Assembly (NCBI GenBank): GCA_026874595.1
Contig: CM049314.1
Span: 68,508,300-68,572,299, forward strand
Length of the DNA: 64,000 nucleotides
Direction: 5' to 3'
Origin: Sipunculus nudus
Lineage: Eukaryota; Annelida; Sipuncula; Golfingiida; Sipunculidae
Shown: piece by piece, positions 13,570 to 26,769 of the stretch
Layout: each line of letters opens with the position of its first letter
Numbering within the stretch: position 1 is the first letter of the stretch
Notes under the pieces: generated by a model
The model's input: only the letters and a program-made list of their open reading frames with translations
What the model was told of the DNA's origin: nothing
Databases searched by the model: none
Translations under genes and position numbers: made by a program

Positions 13570-15560
13570 CTAATGCAAACCTGTGCAATGGTTTATACAT
13601 AGGGTATAATGCTTCAATGCTGGGCCATTACTTTTCAAGTAGGCCTACATGTCTTGTATACTACAAAGATATCAGAGATGTATACATATGCCCAATTTCA
13701 GGCTGATATCCCCTCCTGAGAAATAAGCAGGGACATACACTGTGCAAAATTATTGTAGGTGGTGCCACAAGTCTTTTTTATGACAAAGCATTACAATATG
13801 TATTAATTTGCCCAATTTCAGGCTGATATATCAAATTCCTCTGGAGAAATAAGCAGGTACATACACTGTGCAAAAGTCATTGTAGGTGGCGACACCTGTC
13901 TTGTGAACAAGAAAGCCATCAAAGACGCATAAACAGGTCAAAATATCAGGCCAATACATCACACTTCTTGAGTTTGATGCACTGGGCTGACTTGGCTTAG
14001 GTGAGAATTTCTCACTGAGAAAGGTAGTTGCCCCGAGTGAACTGTGACAAATTGCTGGCTCAAGCTACTGTACTGAGTGAACTCTTGACCTGCACCTGGC
14101 TAGACCAAGTGAACTTTTGACCTGTACCTGGCTGCACTGAGTGAACTCTTGACCTGTTGCACAATCTGATACAATTGGCAGTCTGCCAAAGCTATAAATA
14201 GAATCCAGCCACTGCACTGAAAGATCTCTTGACCTATACCTGGCTGCACTGAGTGAACTTTTGACCTGTTGCCTAATATGATACAGTTGCCAGTCTGCCA
14301 AAGCTATAAATAGAATCCAGCTACTGCACTGAGTGAACTCTTGACCTATACCTGGCTGCACTGAGTGAACTCTTGACCTGTTGCCCAATATGATAAAGTT
14401 GCCAGTCTGTTAAAGCTATAAATAGATCCAGACTGACCTTTGGCCTGTTGCAAAATCTGAAATAGTTGGCAGTCTGTCAAGCTATTTAACCTGAAATCTA
14501 GTGGCATGATGTTATAGATGCTGATAAATTGGTGCCAGACTAGACGTAACTGCTTCACACACCTAACATATATGGTAAAATGACTCAATTCAATCTCCAT
14601 AATTCAGCCAAAAATCATACATGTGGAACCATTAAAGACAATTATTATAAGAATTATTGTGGGGATTATTCTTGTAAAATATTAAACAAATTGGCTTCAG
14701 TGGCGTCAGTCAAAAAATGTTTATCACTCATATAGGAAGATCCAGCTAACTGGCTTCCTGTAACTCAGCCAGAAAGCACTGAACCAAAACCATTTGAACA
14801 AACTTGAATTATCAACATCTGAGGATAATTAATGTGTGAGATTTAAGAATTTGGCTTAGTGGTTTTTGAGAAGAAGATCTTTGTAGCCACTGAGCTAAAA
14901 TGGGCTGTTATGGCATATGACTAAATTCAATTACTCATAACTAAAAGTCATTAAACAGAGACCATTCAAATAACTTCAGAAAACACTACCCTAGGATCAT
15001 TTCTGTGTGACATTTTACAATTTTGCCATATGGTTTCAGAGAAGAAGTTCTTTGTAGCCCTCAGTATGATACAGGCACTGATGACCCCCGTACAAAAAAG
15101 GCAGATGCAGGTGGTGCCACCAATACCTAAATTTCAGATATGACTCATGTGACCAACATTGGCATAAAATTTGGTGATGATAGCTCCAACCATTTCTAAG
15201 ATTGAAATTTTAGTATATGCTTTTTTTGACAGATGAAGAAATTCAACTTCCTGTAACTTGGCCAAAAATGATCAAACTGTAAACCATTGGAAAAAAACTT
15301 TAGAGAGATGGTGTAAGCGATTATTTCTCTGAAATATTGGACAATTTGGCTGGACTGTTTTGGAGGGGAAGATTTTTAAAGGTGTTTTAGCTTTTCTCTA
15401 TAAAATCTAAGAAAATGCAGTTAGCCAAAATATATATGCGAAATCGGATATAGTTTTTCAGATGGCTAATTTTTTGCATAAAAATGCTAGCGCCTGTCGT
15501 TTTCTAGATAGTATGGGTTAACGTACAGACGACAGATGACAGACAATGGACGAAGCCACA
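13570..15560 (+). repeat. Composite block of three tandem repeat types
   Basis: 13660-13960: two units of about 140 bp with GCCCAATTTCAGGCTGATAT, GAAATAAGCAGG and TGTAGGTGG. 14040-14500: units of about 112 bp with GAGTGAACTCTTGACCTGTT and GCCAGTCTGCCAAAGC. 14700-15380: units of about 170 bp with CTGTAACTCAGCCA, CCATTTGAACAA and GAAGAAGTTCTTTGTAGCC. It ends with ACGTACAGACGACAGATGAC and GACAATGGACGAAG near 15550, a tail similar to that of other families here. The ORFs at 14065-14388 and 14346-14600 only read these units. Confidence 0.75.
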
Positions 15561-15587
15561 CCATCACATTAGCTCACAGGTTTGCAA

Positions 15588-15656
15588 ATGATAATAATAA
15601 TAATTATTATTAATATAATTATTATTATTTATTATTATTATTATTATTATATTAGA
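15588..15656. repeat. (AAT)n/(ATT)n inverted microsatellite
   Basis: AATAATAAT switches to ATTATTATT, giving a self-complementary tract directly after the repeat tail at 15550. Confidence 0.9.
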
Positions 15657-16974
15657 TGATATTATTGTCAATAAGATACTGCCATTTTGTTCGCGAAGGT
15701 TACGAAAGTGTGATTTTGGCAAAGGGAAGACAATTGCTAAACAAGGGACCTATGGGTCACGGCGCTCAGCTGTTATATATGATTAAAAAATATGATTTAG
15801 GAATGAGGCATATGCTGGTTTGGTATGGTAATAAATATAAGCTTTATTATGAGTTGTTGGTGTTTAGCTTATGTATGATTATGATATTATCTTTGGAGAC
15901 AGGGAAGAGGATTGATTTCATTTATTTTATTAACAAATGGAGTACTATTGTCACACAGATTTTGACTTGGCCATATAACTTATAAGCAGAACATATGATA
16001 TAAGAGTTTAACTATTTATTAAAAAAAAATTACAAATATTGTCCCAAATATAATTTTTATTAAAAATAATAAGAGAATCTTATGATTTTTTAAAATGAAA
16101 TATAACTGAAATGATTATTAAAATAATATTAAAGAATATATTCATGAATGCATTCATGAATACATTTTGAAAGTATTTGCACTGGTATTCATATACTTTC
16201 ATTTTTAACCTGAATTCCAATTCTTTATGCAAGACATTTTATAATGGAGTACATATTCATATTCGTATTTAAATACAATTGCAAAGTTTTCCCACCATTA
16301 CTGGCATTTATTCAGTTTTCACCAAACAATTATGTTGAGAATCCAGAATATGCAAAATTCACACATTTAAATTATGATCAAAAGTACCTGGTTTTATGGC
16401 TTTTATTTATATTGAAAAAAAAAATGTAATATATTCATGTTGGACTAATTTCACATCAATGTACACACTAGACACAGTAGGAATCTAGATTAATAATATC
16501 AACTGCATCTTTGTCTTTCATTATTTTCCTTCATATGATCCCTAATGTTTAGTAATGAATAATATGATTTACTTTTTTATCATTAAAACTGAACTGAAAA
16601 ATACCATAGGTGACTGCATGGTGTTATTTGGAGTACGTGACATTCTATCCATCGATACAAGATTCTTTTATCATCAGTAACTGCAAGTTGATTTCCTGTT
16701 ATTATAAACTAACAAATTCTTTTTTATTTTTCTTTAATTTGTTATTAAAAAACAATAAAAATTTATTAATTAATTGTTAATTGTTATTTTGTTGGTTAAA
16801 ACTACTAGATGAGTTGGGTTGGACACCTGGATCAACTGTGGCTGGCCATAAGCTGCCTACCTGCAACAGTGTATGGCTCGCCTCAAGCATGCATAATTTG
16901 CTGAAAGTTCAACAAGGTCAACATACAGGTGAATCAAGAGGGGCTGGAGAGAGTTAAGGTCTGACATGGTCTCA
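15657..16974. other. No gene seen
   Basis: Extremely AT-rich. The 109-codon plus-strand ORF at 15656-15985 looks accidental. Confidence 0.5.
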
Positions 16975-18372
16975 TAAAAACATTAATAAAAGTTACAATT
17001 TTTGGCCAATTTCTTTCAGCTTTCTAAACTAAAAAGCTGAAATCCTTGTGTGCATGATATGAAAATAATATCAACCGTGCTCACAGGAAACAAATGTGCC
17101 ATGGTCAAAGTTGGGCAAAATTTAAGGTACTAATTTTATATTTATACTAATAAAATATAAAATTTGAAAAATTCAGGACTAATTTGGGGTATTCAATTGA
17201 ATCTTGATTAAATAATGTTACATCCCTGGCAAAAAAACTCTAGCTTCAGCAATCCCCTTGTTAAGGGAGTAAATATATTTCTTGATTTTTTACATAGTGC
17301 ATTATGTTTGGGCCCATAACTTAAAACAATTACACAATACTGACATCATTTCTGGCATATGCATAGAGAATGTATAGAAAAATATGTATATTATATATCA
17401 TTAAAGTCACATCAGTGGTTTTGATATTAGGCAGTCTTGAAGTGTAACAATGGGTTTTTAATGGAAAAATGAAGTTTTTCATTAATATCTCGAAGGTATT
17501 AAGTCCTAGTGACCAAAATCTTGGCATGGTAGGGAATTTTGGAGACATCTAATTGTATGCCAAATTTTAGGAACTGAGAGCTGAAGCTGGGGAGCTGAGC
17601 TCTTGCAAACTGCATAACACTAGCTTGATGTAAACAATTTGTTACATGGTGCTTGAAAACTTGAATAAAATCTACAGTTTTTGATCAACTGGATTCTAAT
17701 TTTTGGTGTTTACAGACAAAATGCTAACAAAAACATGCTGAGAAAATTAAATCCACAGTACTTACAGTAAAAAAACGTGCCATGGCCAAAGGTGGGCAAA
17801 ATTTAAGGTACCAATTTTTTATTTTTGTTAATATTTTAAAAAATTTAAAAGATTTTGATCTAATTTTGGGTATACAATTTTATTTTGATAAATTAAAGTT
17901 ATATTACTGGAAAAAAAGTCCATAGCTTTAACAAGTTTTGTGTTAAGTGATCAAATATCTTTCCTGATTTTTTACAAAATGCATTATGTTTGGGCCCATA
18001 ACTTTTTTAAATTATATAATACAGACATAATTTCTGGCATGTACATAGGAACTATATAGAAGAATATTTATGGTAAATATGAGGGAAAACAGATGAGTGG
18101 TTTTGATATTAGGCAGTCCTGAAGTGTGAAAATAGGTTTTTAATAAAAAATTGAGGTTTTTCCTTAATTTCTCAAAGGAACGAAGTCGCAAAGACCCAGT
18201 TTTCGGCTTGGTAGGAGATCTTGGGAACATCTAACATTATGCTGAATTTTGGATTCCTAGGTCTTACGGTTTCAAAACGTGCCACATCTACGGACGGACG
18301 GACGGACAGACGGACGGACGACGGACAATGGACCACGACTATAGCTCAGATGACTTATAGTCAGCTGAGCTA
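16975..18372 (+). repeat. Two ~680-bp tandem units with hairpin tail
   Basis: The phrase GCATTATGTTTGGGCCCATA occurs at 17299 and 17981 (682 bp apart), with parallel flanks such as GTGCCATGGTCAAAG / GTGCCATGGCCAAAG and TGGTTTTGATATTAGGCAGT. Minus-strand ORFs 17330-17548 and 18012-18230 align to each other only because of this duplication. The block ends in GGACGGACGGACAGAC repeats and the hairpin TAGCTCAGATGACTTATAGT / CAGCTGAGCTA, shared with the 11.4, 40.2 and 52.98 kb tails. Confidence 0.8.
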
Positions 18373-21300
18373 AAAATAAAACCTTAATGAAGTGGATGCT
18401 ACACCTGCACAAGTGATGGAACTGTAATTTATTCTATGGCCTCAAAGGCATTTCATTCGTGCCTTAGCATACATTTCATGTTACCCATGCATAATTCATA
18501 GACTGTTAATTTAAATTATATTTAAATAATATAATGTGTAAATCTGCCACAACAATGTGAAGAATTTCCACCTGTTCAATATTCCCTTAGCTCGTTGTAC
18601 AATTGTTAAGATTTTGCATGAATAATAGGTAATTGATATAGTTATGACTTGTACATTGCTCAAGTTTCTGTAAGATAAATAAAAAAATAAAACCCTCGCA
18701 AAACATTAGAAGAAAAGAAAATTATCAATATTTAACCTAACAAATATACAGCCAACCAAAGTAATTTTTGCAGTGTTGCTTTAATTCTTTCAAAATAACT
18801 GCCTGGATAGTTGATTACGTCACTGCAAGATGAGATACAGTAGTTTTAACATACTACAACTGGAGCGCTCAGAGGACTTCTTTCAGTCAGTCAGTTGTCT
18901 TCTTTAAGCATTTTTGAGTGTTTTTTTTGTTTGTAAGAACAATCTTTCAGATAAACAATCATGGTTTTTGTGTTAAGTTCTTAAAAAGGATAACCCCTGG
19001 GGACTCAGGGAACAGTTTTACATTACTTAAAGGACTACACAAACTTTAAAATATTTTAGGTTTTTTTGCAGACTTTGATTGGTAGCAGGTTCACATTCTT
19101 TGTACTGGTTTTGGTCATCATTGTTATCAAAATATTAGTTAAGCAGTAATATAATTCTTTCAACTTTTCAGTTTCCTCATTGACAACACAGCTTAAACAC
19201 CAACAACCACCAGTGCCTGGTTCTTGCAATAATTTACATACAAATATTGATATGCTAGAAAAAATATTTGGTAACATATAAAATTAATACTTGTTGGTTC
19301 TTTAGTATAACACCAAGTACCAGTGACTGGTATTTGCAATAATATACATGTACTAATATTGATGTGCTAGAAAAAATATTTGGTAAAATAAAAAATTTAA
19401 ATTTTTTTTGGTTCTTTAATAAAAATTTTTTTTGAAAAAAAAACATTTCGGAAAAATAAAGACTTTCAACTTTATATCCAGAATACATGTCATACATGGT
19501 TAAGATATAATATATGTTACTTTTTAACCATTGATATGTTTTTGTCCTAAAAAGTTCATATACAATACAGGCTGATGTATCACCAGTTTGAAGTTGACTT
19601 CCAGTGATAAATTATTTATACCTAGGTGCAAGACTGGAATTAAATAGCCCAATGTTTAAAAGAAATAACTGTTTTATATAAGAAATGTGTGTACAAGTAT
19701 AGAAGTAATAAGGAGAACTATTTTATGTTCAATTATTGTATTCGCAGTATTCCTTTAACCTTTTTTAGTCCACATGTAAGCGTTATATACAAGTAGTATA
19801 TGTGGTCTGGGAGCACAAGACTGCAGATCTAACGCAAATCATTCTCCCTACATCACCCTCTCTTGTGCCGCACACCATCAATTCTAATCGCCTGCATTCA
19901 TCGCTAAATTAACAAGGACTGTAGCTGCTAAATTTGATCAGACACGCTTTTTTTTCATTTTTCCTACAAGTAATATTTGAGCTGAGCTCTTCGAGCTGTC
20001 TGTGCATGGAAAGATAAATCTTCTATATTCAACGGGGACACTGTCCGTGAAATAAAATTCCAATATTCTCATAAATTCATTCTTGCATAATGAATTGCTG
20101 TAAATCACAAAACTGGCATAAAATACAACAATGGCATTCAAATTGTTCGACCGGGCTGAAAAATCAATAAAACCAGCATCTAAGGGGCTAAGGGCCATTT
20201 ACTGATGGGATGGAAGGTCAAACTTTTCCACAATTTCGACTGGAAGGAAATGGCTTAATTCAGAACCAATTACTGGGAAATAATCCCTTCATAGGTGAAT
20301 GACTACCTATTTTAGATATAAAATATACAGAATCTGCAGTTTACTTTCAATTCAACGCAAATCAAGTCAATGTAAATCCATCCCCCTGTGTTTATCTTTT
20401 TCGTAAAATTCCCTCCATGATTGCATCTTTTGTTGTTAGGATTATACATACAATAACTCAAGGTATTACGCTTAACACTTGACAGAAAACTCACTTTTAT
20501 AACAGGGTACCTTTCTTGTTTGTTCCATAATGTACATTCAAATTGAAATCTGGCATTACAAAAAAGTTTTGTCTCATGCTTTTTTCCAATTACTCAAATA
20601 AACATATTACTTTTGCATATTACTTAAAACAGAAATGTGGCCATGAGGAGGTTTTTTTAACATTTATATGAGGTATATATGTACTCTAAAATATGTCTGT
20701 GCAGCAAAAAATAACAAAAGATGTTTAAATACCAGACTTGAATATTAATGACAAAGTCTACACAGAATCAGAGCATATTGTACAATGTACTGTGTGGCAC
20801 TGTGCCCTCTGACACCACAGTTTTAGGACAGTCACATTGAACATGGACAAATGGAAGTCCTGATGTTTGTAAACATAAACTGTTATCATTGTTTAAGCAT
20901 AGTCATTCAAATCCCTATCTTAAGGAGAAATGGGAAGAAACAGAGCAAATTACACCTCTATAGTGATACATGCTATCTCCCTTCTGCGTAAGGCACATCT
21001 ATATACTTGTATAGTGCACAGTTTCATCCACTTCTTGATAAAAACACAACCACAAATAGGGATTCCAGCGACTGTGGTTTAAGTACAAAACTGGCTGCCA
21101 TATGTAGACGATGACAAAAAGCAAGCTTTCAACTAGCAGACATTATTGCTGATGCAAATAAAAATATGAGATTAATGTGACAGTGAGGAAATAGCCTCTA
21201 CACAATACAAAGAGATCAGATATTATATTACTGCTGTACATTTCCCAGCAGGATAAGAGAGTACCAGTTTGTTTAAATGTGTACACATTTTATGATCATT

Positions 21301-21384
21301 TAATTTTTTCCATCTTCTCCAATACAGAACGACAAGAAAAAACATTATTTCTGTTCATGTTCATCAGTTTGTCAAATCTTTTTT
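18373..21384. other. No gene seen apart from a tandem duplication
   Basis: AT-rich sequence; the duplication at 19.2-19.4 kb is listed separately. Minus-strand ORFs 19938-20198 and 20312-20494 do not match the missing glypican cysteines. Confidence 0.5.
19180..19420. repeat. Tandem duplication of ~118 bp
   Basis: Two neighbouring segments share ACCAGTGCCTGGTTCTTGC / ACCAGTGACTGGTATTTGC, then AATATTGATRTGCTAGAAAA and ATATTTGGTAA. Confidence 0.75.
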
Positions 21385-21640
21385 CTACTTCAAGAGGTTG
21401 AAATCTGTCTTTGATATAGATTTCTTCATCATCATCCAAGAATCTTTTCCATACCCTGATGAAGCATTTGTGAATATTTCCTGGATCCAAATCATGAGCC
21501 AGATCTGCACCAAAATGATTCTACACTGGCCCATGCATACCCAAAATGCCCTGAAAATTTCATGGGTTCCCACCATGATTGCTTGAGTTATGTTGTGAAC
21601 AAACACACAAACTCAAACACAAACCCACAAATGTGGATGA
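21385..21640 (-). repeat. Dispersed repeat (TTCAGGGCAT family), minus-strand copy
   Basis: The reverse complement reads TTCACAACATAACTCAAGCA, ATGAAATTTTCAGGGCATTT, GGTGCAGATCTGGCTCATGA and TGGATCCAGGAA. It matches copies at 30.2 and 32.7 kb. It begins about 60 bp inside the intron after the cysteine-core exon. The ORFs here are repeat-derived. Confidence 0.7.
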
Positions 21641-21701
21641 AAACATAATCCCTTTTGGTGCAGACAATATTCCGTAAATGAAGAAAATACAAATCACTTA
21701 C

Positions 21702-22405
21702 CTGGGCATAGAATTTTGGCCCGGCCTCCATGGCATGCATAACAGCCTCAGATATTTTGGAATGTAGACCTTGCATCACATTTTCAATGTTGTTTGTGCC
21801 TTGTATCGATGTTACTAACTCGTCAAAACTATCCATGAAAGTCTTCCACGGGGTATCAACATGTAGAAGATGTGACAGACAGCCACGCATAACATTGTGA
21901 CAAAACCCTTTGCACGGTTTAACATGGATCTCATTGTCACACAAGGAACAATATTTCATGCGCGTTAATCCGGCAGAACATTCATGATTACTTGGCATGT
22001 TGTCTGTTACGTTCATTGCCTCAACGCCCAAAGATATAAAATCCTGTAACAGTTTTGCATGGTCTATCGATGACACAAGCTGGTGCGTTATCGTATGAGG
22101 GTAAACACCAAATGGCTTCGGGTATAATTCTTGCCTCGATTCCATCAAACATTCCCTATAATCCTCGTTTAGTTCTGTAACACTCGGATCATTTAAAATA
22201 TTGTGGAAAACAATAGGGAAAAGTTGATCGAAAAATTCTTGGATACTCTCATGTAAGTTGACTTCTTTGCGTTTTAAGTATGCTTGAATATCCATAAACA
22301 ATGCTTGTGAAACTGACCGTCGGTCTTTCAAAGGAACCTTATATACATCTTCAAACAGTACCCCAGTGTTGTTCTCCGCTAGCTGTACCAATTCTTGGAA
22401 CTTTT
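21702..22405 (-). CDS. GPC3/5-like: Glypican (GPC3/5/dally class), large internal exon with the cysteine-rich core
   Basis: This 704-bp exon encodes about 234 residues of the glypican core. Order of landmarks: KFQELVQLAENNTG (sequon NNT); a helical segment with LFPIVFHNIL; YRECL (cysteine 5); an amphipathic stretch ending LLQDFISLGVEAMNVTDN (sequon NVT); HEC (6); LTRMKYCSLC (7, 8); KPCKGFCHNVMRGCLSH (9-11); and a tail with FMDSFDELV and GLHSKISEAVMHAM. The KPCxGxCxNVxxGC block is the family hallmark, and LFP..., GVE.(I/M)N.TD and LTRM.YCS.C favour the GPC3/5/dally branch over GPC1/2/4/6. The acceptor is TTTTTGCAG|AA and the donor is CCCAG|GTAAGT (phase 0). Reading continues past the donor only as an intronic shadow. 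The next exon should begin just before cysteine 12 and was not recognised in 1-21701. There is no frameshift or stop, so the gene looks functional. Both exons lie in the same orientation 32.4 kb apart. Confidence 0.95.
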
Positions 22406-22599
22406 CTGCAAAAACAATGAAGAAAGCATGTAAGCAATAACATTAGTAAAATATAAAACACAAATTTAAACTAAATCTTCCAAATATGTTTATTCACCTA
22501 TTCACACAATATAATTCTGTGAAGATGTGTTTGATTAATTGCTGTGCCCTCCTACAACCATTTGAGATTTTTCATCTAGGAATATTTCGTCACATACCT

Positions 22600-23200
22600 T
22601 TCATTCTAACATAAAAAAATATAATCAGAGCTTTTTGGGACAGAGACAGGACACAAAGAAGGGAATTCATTAAAACTGAACAGCATACATTTGCCTTATG
22701 TGTATCTGGTGACCTCTGACCTCATTTAATATGCATGAATTTGTTGAGCAGGTAATTAAGGTGATAAACTCTATTGGTTAATATGTATAATGAGTTTCAT
22801 GAAAATCCATAGCATTTTTTGTAAGTCACACAGGTGACTCCAAAGTGTGGTGACCTCTGACCTCATTAAATATGCAAGGATTTTGCTGAAAATTAAACTT
22901 ATGTGAGATATTTTATTGATTAACATTTCTGATGAGTTTGATAAAAATCCTCCATATTCTTCACAAGTTATCATGGCCACACCACAAAGTAGCCTTGTGA
23001 CCCATGACCTTATTAAATATGCATGGATGTTGCCAAAAATCGAACTCAGGCGAGATTATCTGTTGGTTAGTTGTTATGGTGAAATTCATGAAAATCCATC
23101 AATGTCCCGGTAAGTTACTAGTTACTTGCGGCGACACTAAAAGTTAACAGACGGACAGTGGGTATATATACCATAATACTCCTGTCATATGACTGGTATA
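22600..23200 (+). repeat. DR1-bearing tandem-unit repeat, copy 3, most complete
   Basis: Three units begin GTGACCTCTGACCTCATTTA (about 22709), GTGACCTCTGACCTCATTAA (about 22851) and GTGACCCATGACCTTATTAA (about 22998), spaced 142-147 bp. The block ends with GACACTAAAAGTTAACAGAC and a GTCATATGAC hairpin tail near 23190. It lies about 200 bp 5' (minus strand sense) of the cysteine-core exon, inside the large intron. Confidence 0.8.
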
Positions 23201-26200
23201 TAAAACTAAATATACACAAAGCCCTATAGCTAAAACTGCTGAAATTTTCTAATTAACATAATAAGAATTTTGGAAACATTTCTATATTACAACATGATCC
23301 AACACAACATAATGCATGATAATTAACATCACAAAGGTCAACATTTAAACTGAAATACCCAATGTTTTCCCTCAAATTTACTTTTTTTTCATAGCCTAAT
23401 ATTTTTTTTTTGTGGGTTGGGGGATTATTTCCTTGCAAAATGAAATGGAAACTTGATATCACCATGGTAATATTTCTAATTGAAAATTGAGGCAAGGATA
23501 GCAAAAGGGGTAGAACTAATGAAACTGCTCATATAAAGCACAGAAGGGTAATGAGGGAAATTCAAAGATGCTGCGCTAAGCAGGTTATTTCTTTGTTGCA
23601 AAATGGGTATTAAATTGGAAATTAATGGTTGAATTTCATAGCTTCATCAGTTTGCATTTAGTGTTTGCAAATGTACAAATTAAACAGAAAACTGGGGGTA
23701 TTTCAATGGGTTCCTGATACGAATGTAAAAATAAAACGATAAAGTTCGAGTTGTGAGATTCATTTACACAAAATGTTTTTATTTCTTCATTTTTTGTGTA
23801 CGTTTGAAAGAAAATTGAAAATTTTTCAAGAGTTGGCAATAAAGCTACATGAAAAACTATTTAACAGTACAAATATTATACTTTAGCTTACTTTAGGCTC
23901 ATTATTCTTTTTATTGGTTTTTGTTTTGGGGAAACAGGAACACTTTCTTTTATTTACAATTTCAATAGACCAAAAAATACACTCCTTATTAATCACTAAA
24001 ACTATGAGTAGTAGAAGTGTGGTTTCTATCAATATCTTGAATACTCATAAATGAGGAGATGTTCTTTAAAATTTGCACATCTTTGACAGTTTAAACAAGA
24101 TGGCCCAAGCTTTTAAGCTGCTTACCACAGAAGCCCTAAACGTTCTCAGAACAGAAGCTTCTTTGTCAGATCGGTCAATCACCTCCATTTTTTAAGAGGT
24201 CATTATTTTTTTTCCTAATGGTTGCTGGAGTGAATTTTTTTATCAGTCTGTGTGCATCAGGACAATGCACAGGATAAAGTGATTACCAAAACCTCAGTGA
24301 AAACACACTGGAACCTAATACTGTAGTTCAAGTTTAAATGGAATGGCAGAAGACAAATGAAGATGCATTTCTTTCATCTGTTAGACAGAGTAATACATGA
24401 AAATGAAATGCATTTAATAAATTGCAGACCTAACTTAAAAGGACGGCAAAAACGTGAAGCAGAATTCTTTCATTCATTAGATCTGCTGATGTGTATCTAT
24501 AAACTTCACTGGAATTAAATACATTATTGCTCCGCAGACCTTGTTTTAAGTGACAATAAAAAGACAAATATTTGAAGATTTTCTTCCATTAAATGTGATT
24601 TAGTTTGAGTAAAATCACAGGAGAATTGAAAACATGGATGCATTGTAGAAATCAAAATGGACAGCACAGAGAGACAAAATATTCCGGTATTTTAATGCAA
24701 AATACAACAATTTAGAATATGACCTCTTTCTTTGTTAATTTCAAAACTTTTAAAAAAAAATAAATAAAAGAAATGAAAAAAGCTCTTGCATTTTTTTGTG
24801 TGAAATTAATACTCTCAATTTAAAAGGAAAATTCCTTCAGAATATTAAATTATATATTTAAATGTTAACTACAATGTTGATAAATAAAACATGCTTTTTT
24901 ACACACTTCTCCTTAACATTTTTTTTTTGAGGTATACATCTTGGTTACAATATATGATAACTTTAGCTCTATAATAATATAGGAATGTAGCATCCAATCT
25001 TAAATCATATCAATATTCCTTTTCATGATCACCTGACATCCATAGAGAACTCAACAAAGAGTCAGGGATTAAAGATAAACGAAGGGCTATTTCTGAATCA
25101 GGTGCGTGGCACAGAAAGGGGGAGGACGCGGCGGTGCCATGTACTTCCTACCAGGTTCTGTAAACATCACCTTCATCGGGTGATCATTAACATGTGTTCT
25201 GCAGGTGAAAATATTACACAAAACATTCCTGGTTCTACCATGAGTGTACCCCCTCCCCCTCCTACCCTGAGTTCACCACATGTGTGAAATAACTACAAGC
25301 TCTCAACTCCCACTTAACTCATATACATAACACGTGCTGCTGAATGAGAAATGTGCCCAGGGCACTTAAACTGCTGTAATTTCAATACTTTCCAATTAAC
25401 TCTTAGGTGAAATATGATAACAGGCTGATAGAATAATGCCCTTTTATGCCTGTTTTGCCTTCAACTTAATATTATTTAAATTATTCAAATTTTGTAATAA
25501 TATTTTAGAGACATTACTTATATTATCTTGTCATTATTACTGTCTCTATCAAAACAAGCTACAAGTAACAATAGAGCATATAGGTACCAAGATTCAATAA
25601 TATAAAGCTGTTATCTTTATTATCAATCATCATATCATCCTTGTTATCAATCATCACATCTTCAAAATCATTAATATCAGTAGTAGTGATAATGGATTGT
25701 TGTTATTAGCTTTTAAAGGTTTTGATTTTTATAAACTGTTCTTGTATCTTTATTATTTTTTCTTGCATGCTGATCTTATTAATATCAAAATATCTTTTTC
25801 TATTAAAGTTTAATTATTCTTTTTTGATTATTATAAGTAGTACAGTGAAAAAGTGTTATAATAACAATAATTACTTTATTATCAACTTCAGATAAGTTTT
25901 GTTTCCCATAATTATTATTACTTACTGTGAATCAAACACACTCATTTACTCATCATTTCAGAATAATAAATATAAATGTGCAATGCAATTGTTGATATTA
26001 ATAATACTCTCAGATCAGTTAATAATCAAAATGTACCTAATTTAGTTGCAAGCTCACCAAGGAGCTGCCTCTGACAAAGAAATGATAATTAAATCCACAA
26101 AACTAGAGTGAAATTTCTATTCATATAAACTTAATCAATATTAATGAGAACACGGAAACAAGACAAATAATCAGTAATTAAATGATAATTAAAGAATTAA

Positions 26201-26412
26201 TAAAATTTATAATTAATATTTGGTTCACATTAAATTAAGTGCAGTGAACCCTAAGAACCTAACACAAGAACACTGAATCAACAGTTAAAGCTTGAATGAA
26301 ATTTTTTATTTATTTATATTCATACGTGCATTTACTTGACAATCATTAATTACAGTGACAATTGTCAAATTCTAAATTCCTGCTTTAACTAGATGTAATC
26401 ACCAAACAACAA
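23201..26412. other. No gene seen
   Basis: AT-rich intron. A minus-strand ATG followed by 21 open codons and GTAAGC near 24190-24127 is exon-like but unsupported. Confidence 0.5.
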
Positions 26413-26769
26413 CCCCCCCCCCCCCCCCCCCCCCCCATGAACCCAACTGAGACATTATTCAGAGGTCGGTTATGTAGTTTATGACCTTCAAAATAAGGTC
26501 AAGGTCAAAACTGAATATCATCCAGGTGCAAATCTGTAAGCTAGGCCAGTTATTTTGCCCAAACGTCAGCTTTTTGAAAATCAAATTTCAGATCTAGTGC
26601 AAACAGAAAAAAAAGAAAGAAAAGGAGAATTTTTTTTTTAATTTTGAAATGGATGGTTTTTGCTCTCAGGGGAACCTAAATAATTTTTTTATTCAAATGT
26701 GAATACAGAAATAAACTCCTCAAACCCTATAAGCTTCCTGTTCCTACAAGCTGGGGGGGGGGGGGGGGG
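26413..26769. repeat. 357-bp segment bounded by poly-C and poly-G
   Basis: A 34-C run (26413-26446) opens it and a 17-G run (26753-26769) closes it, nearly the same length and layout as 12148-12507. The interior contains ATAAGGTCAAGGTCAAAACT but does not clearly align with the other segment. Confidence 0.5.

Noticed and set aside
14065-14600. Minus-strand ORFs with repeated GQEFTQC peptide
   Set aside because: The peptide repeats because the DNA is a ~112-bp tandem repeat; no gene context.
17330-18230. Two minus-strand ORFs similar to each other, apparent paralogues
   Set aside because: The similarity comes from the 680-bp tandem DNA units; non-coding parts of the units are equally similar.
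19938-20198. 86-aa minus-strand ORF, tested as a downstream glypican exon
   Set aside because: Cysteine spacing does not fit cysteines 12-14 and no clear acceptor precedes it in the required phase 0.
24127-24195. Minus-strand ATG with about 21 open codons and a GTAAGC donor
   Set aside because: Exon-like by chance expectation; no promoter, acceptor partner or protein family support.
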